A DNA stretch of 64,000 nt from Thainema sp966674685 (GTDB lineage: Bacteria; Cyanobacteriota; Cyanobacteriia; Phormidesmidales; Phormidesmidaceae): contig CBKWJC010000019.1 of NCBI GenBank assembly GCA_966674685.1, positions 1-64,000 of the forward strand, written 5' to 3'. Below, one piece after another: positions 44,056 to 52,878 of this stretch. The translations under genes and the position numbers were made by a program. Within the stretch, counting starts at the first letter, position 1; each line of letters begins with the position of its first letter. The notes under the pieces are model-generated. The model made no database searches, was not told the DNA's origin, and saw only the letters and a program-made list of their open reading frames with translations.

Positions 44056-46667
44056 CGTCCACCTCGCACATGTAAAATCAGCTTGCCGTTTTCAGGGAAG
44101 CTAGGGTCATTGTCAAGTTGCGCCACTTCCAGCGGATCGAGTGGTAATAGCCCTTGCTCCAGTTCACCATTTGGCCCTTCATGTAGGCGTTCCAATCGAT
44201 TCACGGCAACACTTGCAACCCCTGTAATTGCCTGAGCTGTCGCCACTAGATGACTAAGAGCAATACCTTCACCAAAGCTCAATCGGTCAGGATGGAAAAA
44301 AGCTGGTTCGCCCTGGGCTGTGGTGCTGGAACTGAAGGCTGATAACAGCGCAGCTTTAATATGGCTCCGGATAAATTCGGGCTGTACACAAATAGTCATC
44401 TCAATATGCAGTGGCACCAATACAGCCGCCTGCACAACCACATCATGGCCGATGCGGCGATAGAGATGCAGTCGCTGGAGAATCTGCGATCGCAATTCCT
44501 CCGACAGCTCTGTTGTGCCCAGCGGATCAACGGCTACCCAAATTTCTGGCCAACTGCCCGTCCAGCGCAACACGGCTGTTGCTCGCTGCACCTGATCTGC
44601 AAAGTCACGCATGACCAAGTCGGCATAGTCTTGAGGGGTAATGGCTCGCTGCAACTCCTGCCGAAATCTGCCGGGTGCCAGTAGCTTCACCTCATCCATT
44701 GACTCAGGATTAATGCCGCCTGTAGCTGGAAATGGGTTGCGGGGTTCTAAGCGCAGGCCATCCACCAGATTGGTCAGTACAACAAACGCGAGGGCTTCAG
44801 CGCCGATATTGCCCGCTGCTCCATTGCCGATTCGATAGGTTGCACTAAACTCCGTATGAGCAGCAGGTCGTTGCCCTAGTTCACCATCGCCAAACCGTAG
44901 ATGTGCCCGTCCGTCATTGTCCATCTCGGCCACAAAGTGGCGATCGAGAGGCTGGCTAGCCAGCAGATCCCGTTGCGGCATCCACTGACCTTGGGCATTT
45001 ATAACCGCTAAATGAGGTAGTGCTTGGCGTGGATTTTGTTGCAGAAGCTGGCTAGCTGGCAGCGGCAGTAGTGGCTGACCGAACGTGAGCGGCTGGTAGC
45101 GCAATGTGGGATTAAACGTGCCGGGAATGATTTCGGTCGGCACGGCATGATCTTCGGCAATGCAGTGCGATCGCACCTCTTTTTGGGGAACTTTGCCTAA
45201 TGGTTCTTGGCGGATTGTGCGACCGTGGTCGGCCAGCACGATATTTCCCCGTGCAACGGTAATCGGGTGAATTAATTCACAGACAGGAGCAGGGCCAATG
45301 GCAGAGATGCAGAGAGAAAATGGCAGGGCATCGGCGATGGCCCATTCCACTTCTAGTAATGGAAACGGACGACCATTGGCATCCGTATAGAGTGGATCTT
45401 CGCTGGTCGTAACATGGGTTAGCTTCACAGCATGGCGATGAGCCGGATTGGCATCGGCTGGGTCGCCCGTTTTAGCTCCCAGCACTTCCTCAAATACTAA
45501 AATGTCGCCTGCTTTGAGCTGCAAACGCCGCTCCTGAGCAGGAACTGGCACAGGGGAATCCGGATCAGTATCATCACAAGCCTCTTTTGGAGAGAAATAG
45601 GTTTGGGAGTAATCTGTGGCTGTATCCGATACAGTCGAATCAATGACCCATTCATCAATTAGCGTCGCCGTGGTTGCGCCCTTGGGTAGACAGCACTGAC
45701 GATCTCCCCAGGTATAAAGCTGGATTTCGTTATGGGCTTCATACAGGGTTAAGCGCTGCCCCGGTACGGGTTCAAAGACTTCATAGGCATCTGGTGGAAT
45801 AGACTGGATGCGATCGCGAGTGAGCACTGCACCCGGATCTGGAGCTGTTTCATATCGAGTAATAAAATACGCCTGGTCGATTGGCAGCTCAAACTCAGTT
45901 GCTCCCCTGAGTGCGATATGCACCCAAGTGCGGGCATTACAGCCCTCATGCATTGGGTAGTCAATCAGCCGCGTATGGCGGCGCAGCGAAATCCTCTGTC
46001 TGGAAGTATTCAGATAGGCTTCAGTCGCAACGGCATCCTGGTAGTAGCTGAGATGATCACCGACATAGGCCAGTAGCTCTACCAGCGTGATGCCCAGATC
46101 CGGGACGTGGCGCTCTTTCCAGTTGGGTAGCAGCAGACTAAGTCGATCCAGAATGAGCTGCCGGAAGCTAGCGTAGTCCTTGGCGAGATAGTTGATCTCC
46201 GGATTGTCTATTATGGGTTCTGATTGTGGTGACTCAGAGCGACAGTCTAAATCGCTGGGACAGCCCGCCTTAAAATTAAAAGTGAGCTGGGCATATCGCG
46301 GGTCAAAGGCTGGATGGGGCCGATCGCTCGGACGACCGTCTTCCTCTAAATCTACAATACAAAGCGTATAGGGAGAAAAGTCCCCCGGCTGATCAACATA
46401 GACCCGCAGATAGCTATCAAGAGTGGGATCTTCTTGCTGTTCCAGTTTAATTCCCACCACCCGAATATTGCGAATGCGGCGACCGCCTTTAATAACTAGA
46501 TTCTGAGCCTGTAGCTCCGTCGGCAATGCACCCATAAAATGAACGCATAGCGATCGCTGATCTGCACTGACCTCCAGGAAATCTAGCCCGTTGCTGTACT
46601 GGCGCACCCGATGACGGCGCTGCTCGTCATGACAGGTTAGTTGTAGCGTTGACTGGGGCGATATCAT
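44052..46667 (-). CDS. Baseplate wedge protein, Pvc11/gp6-like
   Basis: Baseplate-J family protein of 871 residues, the central wedge of the contractile baseplate. Early sequence LLPNWKERHVPDLGITLVELLAYVGDHLSYYQDAVATEAYL (shown in part: LAYVGDHLSYYQDA) is the typical N-terminal signature of eCIS baseplate assembly proteins. Later come RAHLRFGDGELGQRPAA, NPFPATGGINPESMDEVK and the J-like core ITPQDYADLVMRDFADQVQR. It follows the gp25-like gene with an ATGA overlap and overlaps the next wedge gene in the same way, an order (gp25, gp6) conserved from T4 to eCIS. No membrane segment was seen, so if this system is membrane-anchored the anchor is not obvious here. Confidence 0.9.
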   Translation of the reverse strand: MISPQSTLQLTCHDEQRRHRVRQYSNGLDFLEVSADQRSLCVHFMGALPTELQAQNLVIKGGRRIRNIRVVGIKLEQQEDPTLDSYLRVYVDQPGDFSPYTLCIVDLEEDGRPSDRPHPAFDPRYAQLTFNFKAGCPSDLDCRSESPQSEPIIDNPEINYLAKDYASFRQLILDRLSLLLPNWKERHVPDLGITLVELLAYVGDHLSYYQDAVATEAYLNTSRQRISLRRHTRLIDYPMHEGCNARTWVHIALRGATEFELPIDQAYFITRYETAPDPGAVLTRDRIQSIPPDAYEVFEPVPGQRLTLYEAHNEIQLYTWGDRQCCLPKGATTATLIDEWVIDSTVSDTATDYSQTYFSPKEACDDTDPDSPVPVPAQERRLQLKAGDILVFEEVLGAKTGDPADANPAHRHAVKLTHVTTSEDPLYTDANGRPFPLLEVEWAIADALPFSLCISAIGPAPVCELIHPITVARGNIVLADHGRTIRQEPLGKVPQKEVRSHCIAEDHAVPTEIIPGTFNPTLRYQPLTFGQPLLPLPASQLLQQNPRQALPHLAVINAQGQWMPQRDLLASQPLDRHFVAEMDNDGRAHLRFGDGELGQRPAAHTEFSATYRIGNGAAGNIGAEALAFVVLTNLVDGLRLEPRNPFPATGGINPESMDEVKLLAPGRFRQELQRAITPQDYADLVMRDFADQVQRATAVLRWTGSWPEIWVAVDPLGTTELSEELRSQILQRLHLYRRIGHDVVVQAAVLVPLHIEMTICVQPEFIRSHIKAALLSAFSSSTTAQGEPAFFHPDRLSFGEGIALSHLVATAQAITGVASVAVNRLERLHEGPNGELEQGLLPLDPLEVAQLDNDPSFPENGKLILHVRGGR

Positions 46668-47032
46668 GGGGCACCTCGTTCAAATGTTTCTGTGCGCTGT
46701 TCTCCTGTCAGACGGATGCCATACTGCACCACAATACGGAGGGTGGCATCTCGGCTTTCGACCTCTAGTGCCTGCACCTCGATCACATCTCCTAGCCACC
46801 GCTGGAGTGCTGCTTTCATCGTGAATTGCAATGCTGTCGCGAGTTCCGGACTATTGGGTGCAAAAATTAACTGCTGTAAGCCACTGCCAAAGTCTGGACG
46901 ATTGACTCGCTCACCGGGATTGGTAAAGAGCAACTGTTCAATCAAGTTGCGGATGTGCTTCTCAGTCCCTGCCGTGGCCGTGCGACCCAGGGCATTGAAG
47001 TGAAACGGAAAATCCAGATTCGTCAACATCAC
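46664..47032 (-). CDS. Baseplate wedge protein, gp25-like (Pvc9)
   Basis: Small wedge protein of 122 residues of the GPW/gp25 family, which nucleates sheath assembly on the baseplate. The core reads IRNLIEQLLFTNPGERVNRPDFGSGLQQLIFAP (in parts: LLFTNPGERVNRPDFGSGL), with the conserved Glu-Arg-x-Asn-Arg-Pro-x-Phe-Gly stretch. The C terminus (LRIVVQYGIRLTGEQRTETF) is the family's closing strand. It overlaps the PAAR-like gene before it and the gp6-like gene after it by four bases each. Confidence 0.94.
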   Translation of the reverse strand: MMLTNLDFPFHFNALGRTATAGTEKHIRNLIEQLLFTNPGERVNRPDFGSGLQQLIFAPNSPELATALQFTMKAALQRWLGDVIEVQALEVESRDATLRIVVQYGIRLTGEQRTETFERGAP

Positions 47033-47352
47033 GTCCCCCTCACCCGCGTTTGGGTCATAACCACGTTCAGCCCCGTTCCGGTCGGCGTACAGGTTGCCTG
47101 ACTGTCCTGTAGCAAAACGGCGACACCACTAGCTTTGACCCGCGTTGCCGCACTGAGCCACTGAGCATTAACACAGGGGCCATTACCTGCGTTGGGTGGA
47201 GGTAGGGTGCAACCTGCGATCGCATAACTCGTGGTTTGAGTCACAATCGGCTGTCCTCCCACTTTGACCCGAGGGTTGGTGTTCATGGGCTGTGCTTGTC
47301 CCGCATGGAGACACAGCACCGACGCCCCGCTATGCAGCAAATATCCCGGCAT
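47029..47352 (-). CDS. PAAR-like spike tip protein (Pvc10 position)
   Basis: Protein of 107 residues in the place of the spike tip. Its sequence starts MPGYLLHSGASVLCLHAGQA, with VGGQPIVTQTTSYAIAGCTL later, and is rich in glycine and small residues with several cysteines and two histidines in the first part. This is the pattern of the DUF4280/PAAR-like tips that cap gpV spikes and may bind a metal at the point. Its start overlaps the stop of the gpV-like gene as TAATG. The assignment rests largely on position and length. Confidence 0.8.
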   Translation of the reverse strand: MPGYLLHSGASVLCLHAGQAQPMNTNPRVKVGGQPIVTQTTSYAIAGCTLPPPNAGNGPCVNAQWLSAATRVKASGVAVLLQDSQATCTPTGTGLNVVMTQTRVRGT

Positions 47353-47846
47353 TAGGTCACCTCCAGCGCACTACCGTTAATCGCTACCTTGAGTCCTTGA
47401 ATCTGAATGCTGCCCTGACCATTGGTGATTTCAATTCCAGTTGCCGTCAGCTTGATCTGCATTCCTGCCACGGTTTCAATCGTGATTCCGCCTGCTCCGG
47501 GTGTGTCATCCAGCGTCAGCGTCCCCACATCTGTCTTCAGCCGTTTGACCTGGGGCAGGGCTGGCGAAACTGGAACTTCCCCCGCTGCCCAAAAACAGCC
47601 CGTCCAGATGGGATATTCCGGATTACCACCCTCAAACTCAATCCATACATTGGCGTTGAGCGGCGGAATCAGAAATAAGCCCACCTGATTGCCCGCATAG
47701 GGCAGAGCAGGCAACGCCCAGCCACTATCCCGATCGCCAAAGATATCAGGCACTCTAGCCTTGATGCGGCCCTGCATCAGCGGGTCTTGGTTATCGGTGA
47801 CGATGCTGCGATATTTACCGTAGAATGGAGAGCCTGCTGAGTTCAT
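47352..47846 (-). CDS. Spike protein, gpV/gp5-like half of the hub
   Basis: Protein of 164 residues. The start FYGKYRSIVTDNQDPLMQGR and the following VPDIFGDRDSGWALPALPY form the OB-fold of phage baseplate assembly protein V. VWIEFEGGNPEYPIWTGCFW is the family's next conserved element. The C-terminal third (LTLDDTPGAGGITIETVAG, IQIQGLKVAING) is a short beta helix that would form the needle. In Pvc8 and VgrG this part is fused to a gp27-like domain; here the two are separate genes. An AGGAG lies six bases before the ATG. Confidence 0.9.
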   Translation of the reverse strand: MNSAGSPFYGKYRSIVTDNQDPLMQGRIKARVPDIFGDRDSGWALPALPYAGNQVGLFLIPPLNANVWIEFEGGNPEYPIWTGCFWAAGEVPVSPALPQVKRLKTDVGTLTLDDTPGAGGITIETVAGMQIKLTATGIEITNGQGSIQIQGLKVAINGSALEVT

Positions 47847-47855
47847 ATTTTGCTC

Positions 47856-48959
47856 CTATATCGTCGCACCGCGACCTTCACGGGTTAGCTCGAACTGCTG
47901 CTTATACGACCCACGCCGGATTTGATGAGTCACTTTCTTGACATAGTACGTGCCGCTATTTGTCCGGCCTGCACCCGCCACCCTCACTAGCTTGCGAGCT
48001 TGCAGCACATGACCATAGCGCACCGTATCGACTTCTCCCTGCGTCGTCGCCACTTCTTCTGAACCACTGGCCGCAACTCGCGATCGCAACAGGGCCTGGC
48101 TCAGCGATAGCTGAGCTGTCCCGCGCGGAATCGTCGTCCGCAGCGGGCGCACAGCCTGATTTGCCAAAGACGGTTGCGTCGTTGTCGGCATGGGAATTGA
48201 AATCCGCTGACCCGTCGTGGGTTCCAAAATGCTGACCTGCGGTTCTGCCGCCGCTAGTGCATCATAGCTAAAGGTCATCGGCGTATCTACGTTTGACTGC
48301 GATGCCTGATTAATGGTTAACAGCGGTTGCGGCAGTCCCGCTAGATTCTCCGGCCCCCAGAAGGCTCTGTTCACGCCAGGTATAGCCGTTGGCTCAATGT
48401 AGAACACAAAGCCATTGCGCTCAGCCAACTCCTTAATGTACTGCAAATCAGTCTTTTGCTGGCTCGGCACCCGCTCAACTTCTACTGGTACATCTTCTGT
48501 TGGTGTCACCTGTGGCGTTAGCCCCAGCGTGGGATAGTTACCCAGCAGCCGCAGCACAATCGCGGAATCAGGCTGATTGGGATAGGTTTCATTGCGCTCC
48601 TCCAAATCGAGCATCTGAGAAATATCCCGACCATAGACATGCAGAACCGATCCACCCGGCTCAGTACTAGCCGTCGTTTCATGACGAGTAATCACCCCAT
48701 CAATGAGCACCTGCGGCAGCACTCCCACCGTAACTACGATAATCACTCGGCTTGGCGGCTCCAGCAGCGGGTTGACTAACAGGTCATAGTCCCGTAACGG
48801 CTGTTTCGTCAGCCCAAAGCTCAGCTTAAACCCGTCAAACCCATTGTCGTTATTCTCAACCTCCAGATTGATCAGCGCATCCACCAGCTCATAGGGAACT
48901 GGGGCTGGCACCGTTGCACCAATCAACAGTTGGAGGCGTACCCCTTGATCAAACATCAC
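47856..48959 (-). CDS. Hub protein, gp27/gpD-like half
   Basis: Protein of 367 residues that forms the ring linking inner tube to spike. Typical late-control-D/gp27 features are GFDGFKLSFGLTKQPLRDYD, VLIDGVITRHET, LHVYGRDISQMLDLEERN, and DLQYIKELAERNGFVFYIEP. These correspond to the N-terminal half of VgrG or Pvc8. The C-terminal end (VRYGHVLQARKLVRVAGAGR, YYVKKVTHQIRRGSYKQQF) is the closing tube-like barrel. It overlaps the LysM gene upstream by ATGA and is followed after nine bases by the gpV-like gene. Confidence 0.9.
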   Translation of the reverse strand: MMFDQGVRLQLLIGATVPAPVPYELVDALINLEVENNDNGFDGFKLSFGLTKQPLRDYDLLVNPLLEPPSRVIIVVTVGVLPQVLIDGVITRHETTASTEPGGSVLHVYGRDISQMLDLEERNETYPNQPDSAIVLRLLGNYPTLGLTPQVTPTEDVPVEVERVPSQQKTDLQYIKELAERNGFVFYIEPTAIPGVNRAFWGPENLAGLPQPLLTINQASQSNVDTPMTFSYDALAAAEPQVSILEPTTGQRISIPMPTTTQPSLANQAVRPLRTTIPRGTAQLSLSQALLRSRVAASGSEEVATTQGEVDTVRYGHVLQARKLVRVAGAGRTNSGTYYVKKVTHQIRRGSYKQQFELTREGRGATI

Positions 48960-49261
48960 GAGCCTCCTAGAATCAGCGGCATGTCCAGCGAACGACCAAT
49001 CTCAGCGGTCGTTTCATCCGGATGCATCACTCGATTGGCATCACATACCCGCCAGAACTGTTCGGGGTCGCCCAGATAGGTGGCCGTAATATTGTCAATG
49101 CGATCGCCCTCTACCACGCGATGAATAGCTTGGGTTGGCGGCACCGTCTGTGGTAAAAATCGTCGCCGCAAGTAGACAATCTTCTGTCCGGTTACGGTAA
49201 TAAGCTGAGCCGTTTCAGTCTGGGCATAGCGGCTAGTGGGGGGGAATTGCATGGCGTTCAA
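48956..49261 (-). CDS. LysM-domain protein of the hub
   Basis: Protein of 101 residues. The C-terminal half is a LysM-type domain (HRVVEGDRIDNITATYLGDP, QFWRVCDANRVMHPDE). In Pvc7/Afp7 a LysM domain is fused behind the CIS-tube domain; here it is a separate small gene six bases after it. The role is probably structural, at the hub-tube junction, as for gp53 of T4. Binding to peptidoglycan is not implied. It overlaps the hub gene by four bases. Confidence 0.85.
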   Translation of the reverse strand: MNAMQFPPTSRYAQTETAQLITVTGQKIVYLRRRFLPQTVPPTQAIHRVVEGDRIDNITATYLGDPEQFWRVCDANRVMHPDETTAEIGRSLDMPLILGGS

Positions 49262-49267
49262 TTAGCC

Positions 49268-49933
49268 TCAAAACAGGTTTATGCCAGCGCCAGCTTCCTG
49301 CACGCTGTTGAAAATATTGGTCGTCGCCAACGCTTCTTTGGCAATCTGATGAGCTATAAAGATGCTGTGGCCTGCATTTGTGGGTTTTAGGTCGTAGTAG
49401 CTCAGCACGTTGAGCGTCAAATCTGCCTTCGCGCGAATGGGGTTGAGCAGCGTATCGTAGGCTTCCTCGGTAATGCTGAAGCTGGTCAGCCGCACAGGTA
49501 CAACCCGAGCTGGCCCCCAAACAAACAGCGTCATCGGTGCTTCCGGTGGAACAATCTCGATATTGCCCACCTGTCCTAACGCCAGGTTCTTAATCACTGT
49601 CAAGCTCTTGGGATACAGCAACATTTCCAGTGCTGACAACGTGGGATACACCCCCGAGGTGACGGCGACTGGATTTGCCTGCTCTAGCTGGTCGGTGGCG
49701 TCGATTTCAACACTGAGCGTAATCGTCTCCTGCGGGGGACCAGAGAGCCGCAGCGCTTCTCCCCGACTGCCCCCTTCTTGATCGCCACCGCCACCCATTG
49801 TGCGCGCCTGCACCTGACGACTCATCGTTTCCGGGTTGTACTGAAAAATAATGACGCTCGCCAAGGGGTTTGCTGGATCCATACCAATGATGGCTCCTTT
49901 GAGTAAACGGGGTGAACCAGGAAAGGTAGTCAT
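49268..49933 (-). CDS. CIS-tube/hub adaptor (N-terminal part of Pvc7)
   Basis: Protein of 221 residues of the CIS_tube family that forms the first ring above the hub. Family features are LKGAIIGMDPANPLASVIIFQYNPETMSRQ (in parts: IIFQYNPETMSRQVQAR), the middle TITLSVEIDATDQLEQ, and the closing SFSITEEAYDTLLNPIRAKA, then LNVLSYYDL. It lacks the LysM domain, which is supplied by the next gene. Its start has no strong ribosome site, and it follows a gap of about 200 bases after the DUF4157 genes. Confidence 0.88.
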   Translation of the reverse strand: MTTFPGSPRLLKGAIIGMDPANPLASVIIFQYNPETMSRQVQARTMGGGGDQEGGSRGEALRLSGPPQETITLSVEIDATDQLEQANPVAVTSGVYPTLSALEMLLYPKSLTVIKNLALGQVGNIEIVPPEAPMTLFVWGPARVVPVRLTSFSITEEAYDTLLNPIRAKADLTLNVLSYYDLKPTNAGHSIFIAHQIAKEALATTNIFNSVQEAGAGINLF

Positions 49934-50129
49934 AATAAAATAAACAAAGTGAATCTGTTAGCAAGAACAGTCGCCCCCTGCTGAAAAGGGGTTTGTGTCA
50001 AAAATGAGGAGAGCCGTAAAAACTTGAAATGCTTGCTTGACTTCCAGTATGAGCAAGCTGTTTGGCAGATCACATTACCTGTGCAGGTCATATTTGAGGA
50101 GAACAGCTCCCAGCTTCTAAAATATGACC
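49934..50129. other. Gap between cargo genes and hub genes
   Basis: About 196 bases, the second-largest break in the injection locus. It holds a short hairpin (CCCCTGCTGAAAAGGGG at 49974-49990). It may carry an extra promoter or uncouple the cargo genes from the baseplate genes, but no promoter could be placed. Confidence 0.4.
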
Positions 50130-52607
50130 CTACCTGTCGCTACAGTGGTCTTCGAACAGTTCCTCAGGTGGGATAGATACACCCCGAAACGCTTGTCGGT
50201 GCGTATCTTCGCATGGCACACTGGTGCCAATGACGCGATTAATTTGCTCTGGAGCCAGCGTAATTGAGAAAGAGCCTCTGCTCTGGGGCTGAGGAGGATC
50301 CAAAAAGATGACAGCTCGCCTAAGAACTCGGTAGAGTGCCTGCGCCCGCTCGTCTCGACTCAGCGATCGCGTTCTGCTCATGCCGCTGCGAAAAGCGTCC
50401 ACTTCGGTTCGAACATTGCCCAAGATAGAATCAGGGATGTCTGAACCAATGACATGAGCTTGCTCCAGCGGGTCAGGCTGTCCAGCAGCAGGAGCTTGTA
50501 AGGTGCCAATCAGGTGAGCAGGCAGATCCCGGTTGGACACTTCACGGCCAACTGTATTTTCGCCAAAGAGTTCGGCTCGCCCTTCGACTGGATAGGTCGC
50601 TGTCAGAGCTGTCTGTAGACGCTGACGGGTTTCAGTTCGGATTGTTAAACCTAGAGCAGCGATTACAGCCGCTCGAAGATCCCTTTGAGCCTCCAGCGCC
50701 CGGTCTTCCGCAAGCCGCTGGTTGCCTTCAAACCTGCCAGATGGATGGCGAGCTAAAGGGCCTTCGGGGGAAGCATTACCCTCAATTCGCCGGATAGTGT
50801 AGCCCTCTCGCAGACGGCTGACAATGAGATGCAGCGCGTCTTGGTACGCCTGCTCGGCTCCAATGCGAGGAACGGTATCGGCGTACTCAAAGAAGAGAGG
50901 CACGGTTAAGGGTTGAGGCGTAGGGGGCGATCCACTACCAGGAGTATCGGATGTGCGATCGCGCTGCCAGCACTGGTATTCAATCTGGGGTTCAGAGCAT
51001 CTGCATGTATAGCAGTCCGAGGACGACCCAGCCGGAATGCGCTCTCCGGTAGTCAAGCCAAAGGTAAAGAGCACCTGGGTATTGGGCAGCCCCGTCGGAG
51101 GGAGTGTCCGCTCAACATCGACTCCCACCTGTAACGCCTCTGACCCCAATCGGTAGCCGACTGAACCCGTGAATCCAAGCACTTCTGAAGTGCCAGCATC
51201 GCTCTGGCTACCTGTGTATCGACCCCGGAGGCGAATTTCTACCGGGCCGAAATCTGTTCCTAGTCTTAAAGTGGCGGCATCTTGTGACCCTGCCAAAGCG
51301 GCTCGTAGCGCTTCGTAACTACCTTGTAGCTCAATACGAAACTGGCCGTCGGCGTATCGCAGCAGACCGCTAATTTGTCCTTCGGTACTCCTGGCTGGGC
51401 TACCACCTGCGCCGCCGCCTAACTCCAGTCGGAAATTACGAAGTTGAAGCGTAAATCGCACATTGCCACGAGTGGTCGAACCCCCAACTGTTGTCCGCGC
51501 CAGTTCTTCTAGAGAACGACTGGGATCAGAGCTACTGGTCGCTGCGGGCAATCCAGAGATAAAGGAGCCAAAGCTACTGATTAGCTCACTAAAGTCTAGT
51601 TCACCCCGTACGCTACCTGCGGTGCTACCCCGGCAGGCGCTCGCCTCAAAAACCGCTCGACCTCCAGGCTCTAGGCGACTACTTGAGGAGGATCGAGTTT
51701 CTGCCCGACGGCGGCACTGCCCTGGCCTCACAATTCGATCAACCATGACCTCGTAGTCAGCAGTCGTCACGGTACGCCGCTCACTGTAGCGAGAAATGAT
51801 AGGAGCAGTCGCGTGCTGGAGAATTGCGGCAGGTTCTGTCGCCATCGTCGCTGGGGAAGATACGGCAAAGCTTCCTCTGGAGTGTGGACGTTCTCCAGTC
51901 CTTTGCGGCAGGATGGCGGTGGGCTGCTGCTGACTGACATGAGTAAGCTCATGGGCTAACAGTTGTCTACCGGAGGTTGTTTCCGGCGCATACTGCCCAG
52001 TGTTGAAGACGATGTTTCTGCCCAGCGTGTAGGCTCTTGCGCCCAAAGCTTGAGTAGATGCCGCGTCGGTATGGATGCGAACCTGAGAAAAGTCTCGGCC
52101 AAAGCGTGGCTCGAAGAACTGTCGAGCGGATGCGGGGAGCGGTTGCCCTACGCCCTGTAAGGACTGAACTCTAGCAGCAACTTGTGGGGCGACTTCGGGG
52201 GTCGTTCCTGATATTTCTTTGGCCTGTAATTTTTGCTCCTCCTCGCACTTGGTACATTTTCGCTGAATGGTTGGGAGTTGCGATGGCCCTTGAGGGCCGG
52301 TCTTTGACCATCGCACTGCTCCCGCAGTTTCGCTAGGAGCAGGCATCCGCATGACCTGCTCAGCGACTCGATCAGCCTCCTGCTCGTACTTATCATTGGG
52401 AGAACCAACCGTAAGCTTTGCTTGAACAACAGAGTCACTCGAAGCATATAGCGGCACTCGGCTGAAATTGAGGGACGCTGCTGGGATTTGATCTGTCGCA
52501 GCAATGGGAGCGGCGGGAGTCTTTTGTTGATAACGTCGCCGTAGCAGTTCTGTTGGTTCCGTTGAGCTATTAGAAGATGTACTTTTTGCTTGGGGTTGCG
52601 ATCGCAT
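50130..52607 (-). CDS. DUF4157 protein with OmpA-like C-terminal domain (probable cargo 3)
   Basis: Protein of 825 residues. After a Ser/Thr-rich start comes the eCIS cargo leader (LTVGSPNDKYEQEADRVAEQ, then MRMP), a KCTKC pair and a full DUF4157 domain with FEPRFGRDFSQVRIHTD and the zinc-type motif LLAHELTHVSQQQ (His at about 219). The middle (about 300-560) is a beta-rich, Ser/Gly/Arg-rich region of no known family. At about 575-650 lies an OmpA-like segment (RRIEGNASPEGPLARHP, FEGNQRLAEDRALEAQRDL). The ATG at 52607 has GGAGG eight bases upstream; an ATG two codons earlier is too close to that site. DUF4157 is a known marker of proteins loaded in eCIS particles; the toxic activity, if any, is not evident. 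Confidence 0.8.
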   Translation of the reverse strand: MRSQPQAKSTSSNSSTEPTELLRRRYQQKTPAAPIAATDQIPAASLNFSRVPLYASSDSVVQAKLTVGSPNDKYEQEADRVAEQVMRMPAPSETAGAVRWSKTGPQGPSQLPTIQRKCTKCEEEQKLQAKEISGTTPEVAPQVAARVQSLQGVGQPLPASARQFFEPRFGRDFSQVRIHTDAASTQALGARAYTLGRNIVFNTGQYAPETTSGRQLLAHELTHVSQQQPTAILPQRTGERPHSRGSFAVSSPATMATEPAAILQHATAPIISRYSERRTVTTADYEVMVDRIVRPGQCRRRAETRSSSSSRLEPGGRAVFEASACRGSTAGSVRGELDFSELISSFGSFISGLPAATSSSDPSRSLEELARTTVGGSTTRGNVRFTLQLRNFRLELGGGAGGSPARSTEGQISGLLRYADGQFRIELQGSYEALRAALAGSQDAATLRLGTDFGPVEIRLRGRYTGSQSDAGTSEVLGFTGSVGYRLGSEALQVGVDVERTLPPTGLPNTQVLFTFGLTTGERIPAGSSSDCYTCRCSEPQIEYQCWQRDRTSDTPGSGSPPTPQPLTVPLFFEYADTVPRIGAEQAYQDALHLIVSRLREGYTIRRIEGNASPEGPLARHPSGRFEGNQRLAEDRALEAQRDLRAAVIAALGLTIRTETRQRLQTALTATYPVEGRAELFGENTVGREVSNRDLPAHLIGTLQAPAAGQPDPLEQAHVIGSDIPDSILGNVRTEVDAFRSGMSRTRSLSRDERAQALYRVLRRAVIFLDPPQPQSRGSFSITLAPEQINRVIGTSVPCEDTHRQAFRGVSIPPEELFEDHCSDR

Positions 52608-52613
52608 CTGCAT

Positions 52614-52878
52614 TACCTCCCGGTGAACTTAGGCAGATCTATAGCTGTTAGTTTCTAATTCAGCCTTAGGTAAGTCTCTAAAGCATCCTTAACAGAATGA
52701 TCACATCAATATCAGAACAGTCAGAATCGGGTATTTCATCGCTACTATCAAACCTGATGGCTTAGGGAGTAATTTTGATCTTTGGCGTTGACTGTGGAGA
52801 GAAACCAGCATACCCTCAGCTTTGGAAAAAGTTGTGCTGACTTTGTGTTTTTCTATGTGTTTTTCTATGTGTCCAGAG
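52614..52878. other. Gap between two DUF4157 genes
   Basis: About 265 bases, the largest break within the injection locus, AT-rich, with no gene. It contains a direct repeat TTTTTCTATGTG at 52848 and again a few bases on. A promoter for the last cargo gene is plausible but not visible. Confidence 0.4.
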
